Assembly (NCBI GenBank): GCA_022575985.1
Contig: JAKSXM010000266.1
Location: 2,666,001-2,730,000 of the forward strand
Direction: 5' to 3'
Source of the DNA: Anagrus nilaparvatae
Lineage: Eukaryota > Arthropoda > Insecta > Hymenoptera > Mymaridae
DNA: 64,000 nucleotides
Shown: positions 46,037 through 55,800 of the stretch, piece after piece
Numbering within the stretch: position 1 is the first letter of the stretch
Layout: each line of letters opens with the position of its first letter
Program-made: the position numbers and the translations under genes
Notes under the pieces: model-generated
What the model saw: the letters and a program-made list of their open reading frames with translations, nothing else
What the model was told of the DNA's origin: nothing
Database searches by the model: none

Positions 46037-46800
46037 TTTTTATTAATACTTTTTGTAATTGTTAATATTGAAACTAATATAAAAAATTGTAGTGAATTTG
46101 TTAATAGTAACTATATCTATGCATACACACAAATGAGACACTATATTTTTAAAGGTTACTTTAAAGGCTTTTTTGGAGATTTTTTTGTTTTTCATGTTTT
46201 TATGCCACAAGGTTTCTTAGCGCAAAAATTCAAATTTAAAAATTTTTTTTACAAACTTTTATTAGGGAAGATTTAAATGAAATGTATATGACTTGTTTGG
46301 TCGGATTTTCAAAACTGCCCCAAAGTCTTTTTTTCTGAAAGTGCTACCAAAAATAAGTCACCAGCCCAATTGTTAGTCTCCCAGAGCAAAATCTCGATTT
46401 TTGGCAGCCATTTTTGTGTTTTGGACTTTTACAAAAAAAGGAAGAAAAATGAGGGATAATTTTTAAATGAGGGATAATTTTTCTTACTTTTTCTGTTAAA
46501 AACTATCATTAACATAAAAAATTTTTTCCTCATATATATTAAGGCCACGTTCTGGCTTGCTAAGCTTCTGCTAAAAGCTTTTCCCAATTAATGACAAGCT
46601 TTGGATCCGAAAAACCCAAAAGACTAGTTATCGTGCATCTAGCAATGCAATCAAATAGCTTCGTTAGCAATCTTAATCAGGATAATGAAAGCACGCATGA
46701 GTTTTACGCCCGGAAGGGCAAAAAGCGTTTATAAGCATAAGCGTAGGGTGCAGGAGTTCTGTGGTAAGGCTTCTTTGGTAAAGCATATTGGTCCCTAATC

Positions 46801-46868
46801 ATGATTTTATTGATCGAGGGATTTGATCATAATTTTATTGATCGAAGGACTTGATCATAATTTTATTG
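46801..46868 (+). repeat. 30-bp tandem repeat
   Basis: The unit ttgatcataattttattgat occurs with variants about every 30 bp, two to three times. Confidence 0.8.
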
Positions 46869-46999
46869 AGTTTATGTCGAAATTATTATATGATTCTCCA
46901 AAAAATGAAATTAATTATTTGTACGCCTATAAAATTTTTAAAAAATTTGTATATTTTAAAATTGTTTGCATTGCACACGCATGCGTATACAGTTGTCTC

Positions 47000-47400
47000 T
47001 ACTCCCCCACCTTAGTTTGGTTGATAATAAATCATAAACGATTGAAAATATAAATGATAATAAATTTTCAAAAAATTAATTATACTATGCACAAGTTTGA
47101 AAAAATTCGGTATTATATCCAAAAAATTGCTATAAACGAACTTTCTAAAACTAGTACTCTCATAGAAATAAATTACGTACTATACGTCTAAAAATAAAAA
47201 AATATTTGCTGGTTTTTGTATTTTTTTGTGACGAAAATTTTGGAAAAAAAATTTTCAAAAAATTTACTATAAGATTTGAGATATTGAGTAAAAACAATAC
47301 TTTCAAATATAAGTACTTTTATGTAAATAAATGAGGTATTACATCAAAATTAAAAAAAAAAAGTTGTTTTTTGATGAAAAAATTTGTTAAACAAATATTA
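47000..47400 (+). repeat. Dispersed 'tagtttggttgataa / gatattgagtaaaa' repeat
   Basis: caccttagtttggttgataa (47019), atagaaataaatta(c/g)gtacta (47163) and gatttgagatattgagtaaa (47273) correspond to 34965-35085 and to units at 30.2-30.5 kb. Non-coding. Confidence 0.55.
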
Positions 47401-47409
47401 GGTCTTAAT

Positions 47410-49230
47410 TCTTTGAAATTTAGTTTACTATGTAGTTTTTTACGTATGCAATTCGTTTTAGGGAAAAAAATTCAAAGTACATGTTTTTAATGAAAAATAT
47501 AACTGGGCATGAAATTGAGTAATTATCGAATAAACTTTGCTCTAAATATAAAATAACCTTTTTGAAAAGACTGTAAAATTTTTCGGGACTTGTAATTTTT
47601 TTAATTTTAATTTTATTTTTCAAAAACTTTAATTTTATTTTTTTTTTAATTTTGAAACTTTTTTTTATTTTTTAAACACTTTACAATTGTCTAACTTAAT
47701 TTTTAGTACTTTCAAAATAATTTTTTAGTAAACTACACTAGTTTGGTATCGAGGTCATCGAGGACTTTGGTTAAATAAAAGGTAAAATTAAATTCATGAA
47801 AAAAAAATTTTAATTTTTTTATTACAAAAAAAAAAAAAATTTGCATACAGTTTTATATAAATTGATGTGAATTCAAACCATTTTTGAAAATATTTTCTGA
47901 ACACAATATTTATATTAATAAATTAGCCTGCAATACATTATATAACCACGAAGTTACATCTCAGCCTTGATTATATGGGTTGGTTTTGTCCCATCGATTC
48001 CTGTAAAACCTAAATTACAGAATTTGTTTTTTTTAAACGATTGCAAATGTCTTAAAAATATTATTATCATGCGTTTAAAATGCGAGTAACGTGACATGAT
48101 AAATCAAAAAAAAAAATTTTCAACCAATTAAAATAAAAAAAAAATCTGGTTGCCGCTACCAGAATTCGGAGAGCGGCAATCGGATTTTTTTTTCAGTGTA
48201 GTATATTAACGGCTCATGGCCAGAAAAAAAAATAATGGTCCAGATCGCACATAAGTTACTTTGTAAACTGCAATCTGGGACATTCCCTTTTTTTGGCCAG
48301 GGCCATATCAAAATTTTCCGCGTCAGTGGCGTGAAAACACGGCTACGGTTACGGCTTACGGCTTTTGCATCAGAATTTTATTTCAAATTTTTTTTTTATA
48401 ATTTATCAAAAAATTACAAGAAAATTTTTTTTTTTGATTTATCATGTCACGTTACTCGCATTTTAAACGCATGATAATAATATTTTTAAGACATTTGCAA
48501 TCGTTTAAAAAAAACAAATTCTGTCTGCCACAACAAACAATTCGGTAGCCGCAACCGGAAATTTTTTTTTCAATGTATTGTTTATTCTGGTAATACTAAA
48601 TTTATAAATAATTATTGTCTGTAATTTAGGTTTTACAGGAATCGGTGGGACAAAACCAACCCATATAATCAAGGCTGAGATGTAACTTCGTGGTTATATA
48701 ATGTATTGCAGGCTAATTTATTAATATAAATATTGTGTTCAGAAAATATTTTCAAATATGGTTTGAATTCACATCAATTTATATAAAACTGTATGCAAAT
48801 TTTTTTTTTTTTTGTAATAAAAAAATTAAATTTTTTTTTTCATGAATTTAATTTTACCTTTTATTTAACCAAAGTCCTCGATGACCTCGATACCAAACTA
48901 GTGTAGTTTACTAAAAAATTATTTTGAAAGTACTAAAAATTAAGTTAGACAATTGTAAAGTATTTAAAAAATTAAAATAAGTTTCAAAACTTAAAAAAAA
49001 ATAAAATTAAAGTCGTTGAAAAAAAAAATTAAAATAAAAAAAATTACAAGTCCCGAAAAATTTTAAAGTCTTTTGAAAAAGGTTATTTTATATTTAGAGC
49101 AAAGTTTATGCGATAATTACTCAATTTCATGCCTAATTATATTTTTCATGAACAGTACTGTTAATTTTTTTAAAAAATAACCCAAAAACGAATAGCATAC
49201 GTAGAAAATTACATAGTAAACTATGCACAA
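47410..49230. repeat. 1.8-kb foldback element
   Basis: Paired markers: gcatgaaattgagtaattat (47507) with ataattactcaatttcatgc (49112); ataaccacgaagttacatct (47941) with its complement at 48681-48700; gtgacatgataaatc (48091) with gatttatcatgtcac (48436). Inner pairs centre near 48270. The outer pairs are offset by about 100 bp, because the right arm has an insertion at about 48525-48615. Arms are about 700-800 bp and close to identical apart from A/T runs. A copy of the agatcgcac hairpin unit sits near the centre. Confidence 0.85.
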
Positions 49231-49512
49231 AACTGAGTACGAAACTATGTACAAAACTACGTAGAATACTGAGTAAAAAATTTCAACTATTTATGCAAAA
49301 ATATAATAAGACTATTTAATTTTAAAAATAAGATATATTTTTTTTAATTTAATGGGTTTTAAACTTTTTTTAGATTTCAAATCAATAGTAATAGTTTTAA
49401 TTAAAAAAAAAGCATAGGTTTATTTCTTCAGTATAGTGATATTTTATATGCAAATATTGAAATATACATCTATCTTTGAATAGTACATCTTTATCCAACT
49501 GAGCAAAAAAAA

Positions 49513-49690
49513 AAATAATGGCCCAGATCTCATGTTAATTTGCATCCGAGGCCAAGCCGAATGCCCAACTGCGATCTGGGGCATTTTTTTGCTCCTATGA
49601 ACAAAACGAAATTTCTCTATCTCAGTAGCGAAACACAATTTTTTCGATCTCGTTCCGGGGCGAAAAAAATATTTTCGACCCACTAGAAAG
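49513..49690. repeat. Foldback repeat 'cagatctcatgttaa' copy
   Basis: taatggcccagatctcatgt faces aactgcgatctggggcattt, with the intervening ccgaggccaagccgaatgcc as hairpin loop stem. The 79-residue antisense frame here is a by-product of the repeat. Confidence 0.6.
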
Positions 49691-49852
49691 AAAAATAATA
49701 AATTTGTATGGAAAATTTTTTTTTAGTTGACTTGAATTCTTACCCTTATATTTATTCTTAATGTTAATAATTTAAAAAAATCTTAATGAAACAAATTCAC
49801 GTTATTGAATTTTTTTTCATGTTACTAGATATACAAAAAAAGTTTACAAAAA

Positions 49853-52800
49853 ATGGCAAAAAAAAGTGTAAAAAATAGGCTTTCCAATAGCATTTCTAAG
49901 TATAATAAACTAATTACTCAATTGCAAAATCATAATTATCCAGGCAAGACAATAAACTACGAAAATGGTAAACTTATTTACCGCCATATATTTTCAAAAG
50001 ATACAAATGTATTAGATAAGGATGTTCAACAATTAATGAGTTTCATTACAACACACGATGAGGATATAAAAAATAGCATCAAGTACTTTTTATTATATCA
50101 ATTATTCATTTTAATAATATATTTTTTTTTTATTTAGCATAATTTATTTAGCATAAGCTAGGAGAACTTTTTCGTATTCACATTTTTTGCCGATAGATCG
50201 GCGAAATTTTCCAACGATTATTAATATTTATTGAGTCGCTGAATACTATAACATGAAATCCGTTTTTATCTTTTTATATATGCTCTAGTTGCTCACAATG
50301 GGAATGTCAGGTTATGTTTTCCGAGTTTTTTAAGATTTTTATCTTTTAATTATGTTTTTTGTATCCCTCAACTAAAATATGACATACGTTTTTTCCTATA
50401 ATTCTTCTGTTGTCCATAATAAGGAACTTCTAAGAAACCACAAAAAATAACCTAAAATTGCAAGTTTTGGACAACCTAAGCATTCAAGGTAAAAACGAAT
50501 TTTATATTACTGTTCGCAGACGCAATAAACCTCTGAATAAACATATGTAACGTTAAAATTTCACTAACCTATCAGCAACAAAAAGTGACAACGAAATAGG
50601 TCTTCAGGCTTACATTAATTTCAGCAAAATTAAAAATATCCTGCACCCAATAAACCGGAACATTTGTTAATCCGGAACTTTTTTCAACCAGGTTGTTATG
50701 GAATTTTTTGATTTCGTTTTTTTTTTTATTAATTTTTTATTTGAAAAAAATGCTTCTATAAAATATTTATGAAATAAATAAAATAAAATAAAATATACGT
50801 AAAACATAAAGTATACAGGTTGCCTTCAAGGTTTAATATTTTTACATATATAGGGCAAAAAAGACTATTTTCTACCCTAGGGAGATGTATTTTTTGCCCG
50901 TTATATGTAAAACTATATTTTAAATCACTGGACAAAATATGGGTTTCGACTTTTGCATGCTGTCTGCACTCACTCGTTACGCTCGTTCGTGCATACAACT
51001 GCATGCAAAGTCAACACCAATATTTTGTCCCTTGTTTAAAAAATAGCTATTATGTGACTTTTTTTATAAAGCATAATTATTGCATAGTAGTTAATTGAAA
51101 CTCTGCTTCTAAAAAAAGTAATAACATTTGTATATTAAATTTCTGAATCAAAGAATTTGAGAAAATAAATCTGCCAGGGAAGATTTTTAATATTATAAAT
51201 GTTTCCTGATATTGATATAAAAAAAAATTTTAGTTTTCCAGAAATTAAATTTTTTAATTTTTTAATGATGTTAGTTTAAACTACAACTGATCTTAATGAA
51301 ACCAAAAAAATTTTTAATTTGAGATAAAAAAACGGGCCCTGGGAGGGAATCGAACCAATGATCTACTAGACCACCAGGGGGAATTTCTTGGTAATTAAAA
51401 TTTTTAAAAAATAAATATTTGATATTGAAATTTGAAAAAATCGTATAACTAAATACTACATGTCATGTTCCAATAAAAAAAGAGACGATTAATTCGCCCA
51501 CCTATCAGAAATGACTTAAAAAAAATTAAAAATTAATTTTTTTATTCGATTAATTATTATTAGAGTCTTAATTAATTAATATAAATAAATAATAATGTTT
51601 TTAAAAACGAGATTAACAATTAAAGGGTACCGTCTCCCAGTTTTGAGTAAAAATAACGTTTTTTTTCTGATTAGTTTTTTCAAAGAGTTTATTGCATAAT
51701 AAAAATATTTTTTTACAGCGATTATATACACTTATAATGAACAAAAAAATTTTTTTTTTTTTTATTTTCTCTTTTTTTACGTATGATGAGATGGCGCTGA
51801 AGTTGGTGTCTAAAAAAAAAGTTCCAAATTGGCCCACATCATAACCAGTGTCGACAGTACTGGCACCAAAAAACACTGCTTATATATATATATAAGTATA
51901 GTGCTTCGTGGTGCCCGTACTGTCAACACTGATCATAACTCAGTTTAGAATCGTCTAAATAAAAATAAAAAAAACACCATAAAGTACATCAGTTTTTGCA
52001 AATCTTAACCTAAAATCAATAAACAATATAAAAAATTAAAAAAGTTATGAAGGTAAATAAAAAAAAGTCAAAATGTGACGTATTTTTAGCCTCAAAACGG
52101 AGGCCTACAGACCAAAATAATCTTCCGATCAGGTTCATTTTAGATGAAGATTCGTAGAATTTCATAACAAATTGATTAAAAAAAAAAATTCGAAATCGGA
52201 CCAATAGTTTTTTTTTTTATCGTGTGGGCCGTTTTCAAAGTGTTCATTTAGAGAAAAACGCGTTTAAAGTTTAGGATTTTGTATTCTTCTTGCATACTGG
52301 TAATTTAACTTTTAGGCGCTGTCGTTTCTTTATTATTTGCAGGATTCATTTAAAATTTTTTTTCTATATTCTTAAATACTTTTTGAATACAAATCAAATA
52401 AAAAAAAATCGATTTTCAAATTCAAAACTGGAGACGGTACCCTTAATGAGAGGTTTTTGTGTTAGGTTCAATGCTATGTTTAATGAGCATTTAATAATCC
52501 AGCAGCTTTCGCACGTCCCAACAATTCTGGATAATTGTAATTCTGCTATAACAGTAATAAAATTGCAGGATCGGACTCAGTATTTTTAAATAATTCGCAA
52601 CATTACTTGTTTATATTGAAACATAAAACACAGCATATTTATTGATAGGGCAAAATCAATTTTAATTTATTTTTTAGAAATGTGAAAAGCAAATTAAATA
52701 TACCGATAATGTTAGAATCTCAAAAATTGGAAGTAATAAATCTAATTAAATTGTACAAAGTTATAAAAGATGAAAATGTAAATATAAATGGACTTTTTAA

Positions 52801-55800
52801 AAAGGATAATATTGAAAGAATATGCAAGAAATCTTTTGGTAATAATCCACCTAAAAAAGTAAACGTCGTAGCCAAAAAAATGCTTCAGAATAAAAAAGAA
52901 TGCTCTAAAAGAGGAACAACTTTTAATGGTCATGAAAAAATAACACTTTATGATTTACAACAAGTTAGTTATCCATGACACAATTTTTCATAAAAATAGT
53001 GATAATAATAATGTATTCATATTTATAACTCTTGTAATTGATAACCTGAATAGATTAACTAATTTTTTTTTATAATTAAAAATAGGCTGTGCCTATATTT
53101 ATGTATAAGAAAATAAAAGACGTATAGTAAAGACTCTCTAAATTGAGAAAGTCATACTCTCTAAATTCAGTTAATAATTAAGTTAAGTCCCTGATTTAGG
53201 TGGTTAACTGCAGCCAAAATAATCTGAAGGTCTGAAAACTTCAGGATCCTATTTTTTTTAGGCCTACTTTGACCTAATATAATTACTTTTTAAATATCTT
53301 TCGTGGGCCGATTCATTATATAGATCCGGGCATAGCCTTTGATTTTTTATCGGATTTTCGATCGAAATTTTTTATCGGAAAGTCGATCGGAATTTTGATT
53401 TTTGATTGGATTTTCGATTGAAATTTTTGATCGGGAAGTCGATCGGAATTTTGATTTTTGATCGGAGTTTCGATCGAAATTTTTGTATCAGAAACTTGAT
53501 AAGCGAAAATTTTGATCGGGGTTTCGATCGGGATTCCGATCGAAAATTCGATCGGAAAGTCGATCGACTATTTGGATACAGTTGTTTTTAAAAAAAATGT
53601 ATTTATTTTTTATTTTTATGAGTTATGAAAATTTTTTGAGATCAGGGGAAAGTTTTCCCACTTTCTTTATTTAATTAATAATATTTTGGCATAAAAACTT
53701 ATTAAACTAAATAAAAAATAAAGCTGTACATTGTTTGACAAAATTTCAAATACTCGAAATTTTTTTCCAACAGCATACGGAATTATTTTTTATTAAAATA
53801 GCGGCCATTCATTGTTCATAGGCGCTGATGGCAATCCGTGCTAATTTTTCAAAATCAGAAAATACGAAACCCAAGGTTCAATGTCAAGAATTAAGAATTT
53901 AAAATACCATTGAAAAATAACTAAATCCAAATTCAGAAAGTTCTAGATAGAATTCTTAAAATATCCGAATGAAAATTATATTCAATTAACCAAATATTAT
54001 AATTTTAAGAAATTGCAAAGCCCAGAATTGAATTTTTCCGAATTTGAAGTTGTTCGTTTTAATGCAAAACTATGAAATATTATGCTTTATACGAATTCGG
54101 AAAAATGACTTAAAAAGAAATAAAATATTTCATTTAGGACTTAATTCTTTCTGTGAAATGCTCTTCTTAAAATTAATTTTTCCAATTTGTACCGATTTTT
54201 TAAAAATTTTTTTCTAAAATAAAAAAATTCTGGAACCTATAATAATTGGTTTGAAAAAAACGTTTCTGTTCTTAAAAATTCTGAATTTGGACCCGAATTG
54301 CCATCAGCGCTTCTGAATAATAAATGGCCGCCATTAAATTTAAATAGTTTTTATGACAAAATATTATAAATTAAATCTATGGCTGCCATTCGAAGTTCAG
54401 AACCGTCATAGTACATTCGTGGCAACTTACAAGATTTCAAGGATCTGAAAAGTAATTTCAATATTTAGAATGAAAAAATTAAAATATAAATAATTAAGCA
54501 TATCATTAAAACTTATAAATGCCAATTCAAAAATGTAAAAATATAAGAATAGTTTTGTTGGGATAAATAAAAAATTATTATAATTCTCAAAATTAAAATT
54601 AACAGAATTTCAGAATATCGAAAAACCAACAATAATATACAATTCAACTAAGTAGAAAAATATGTTTTTACATTTTCGGAAAAAGAATTTTCAGATAATT
54701 ATTTTTAAATCGTATAAAATTCAATCTTTAAAACACTAGTTATAAATATTTTTTTTCTAATTTTAAATTATTTTAGAAAAATTCATTATTAATTAAAATT
54801 TTTCGGAGATTTTAAATTCTGATTATAAAAATTTTGTTAAAGTAGAGGAGAACTTTCTTAGGTGACATGAAAGTACAATGACGGTTCTAAACTTCATATG
54901 GCAGCCAAATCAAGGAATTGGGAAAACTTTCCTCTGCTCTCAAAAAATTGTTCAAAACTAATAAAAATAAAAAATAGGTATACGAAAAATGGCGCGCTCC
55001 TAGTACTATAAAGGGAGGATCTGGAGGGCGAAAAGTACTAACTTATGGTGGTAAATATTGAAATTTTCACCCCAACATGCTCTACTATTTTCAAAAATGG
55101 TGGAGTCAAAAGAATAAGAGCACGTTTTTGGGGTTAAGACGATTTTGTCTTATAAAAATTTTCTAGAAAAATAAATTTAAGGCAAAAATACTGTGGGAAC
55201 AGAAAAAGTTTCATGTTGGAGTGAATTTGAATATTTCCAAACCAAATAGTACTAACAAAACTTGCATATTTTGTACAAACTTATTTGTATTTTTTAAATT
55301 TTGTTTAGAAAACGTACATTTATTTAAAATGTTAACAATAATGAAGTAGAAAAATAAAATATTAACATTACAAAAATTTTATTTTTACTATAGAATGAAT
55401 TGATTTTCAAAATTATTCCGAATTCTTCGAATGTTGTAAATGAGAAAGCAATCGTAGAAAATTCTAATGAAAAAATAGGAGTTGCAACAGCAATTATAAG
55501 TGAAGGTAATTGGTAATTAGTAATATTAAAAATTTAAGCTTCATTTCAGATAAAAAGTTATGCGATTACTAGAGTCAGTGTATGATTTTGACTATTTTAG
55601 CCTACATAAGATAAATAGTATGAATACCTTGTTTATCCGTCTTATAATGACTTCGTTTTATATGTTAATTAAACTCTACGGGTTTCGGAACATTGTTCTA
55701 TCATCTGATGGTATTTATACTGTTTATTTAACTGAGGTGACTTGGATACCAAAAATTCATTTATAATGAATGAATCAACTACATAAGATATCACAATTTA

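Noticed and set aside
51334..51382. Functional tRNA gene
   Set aside because: The anticodon arm is absent and the A and B boxes are too close.
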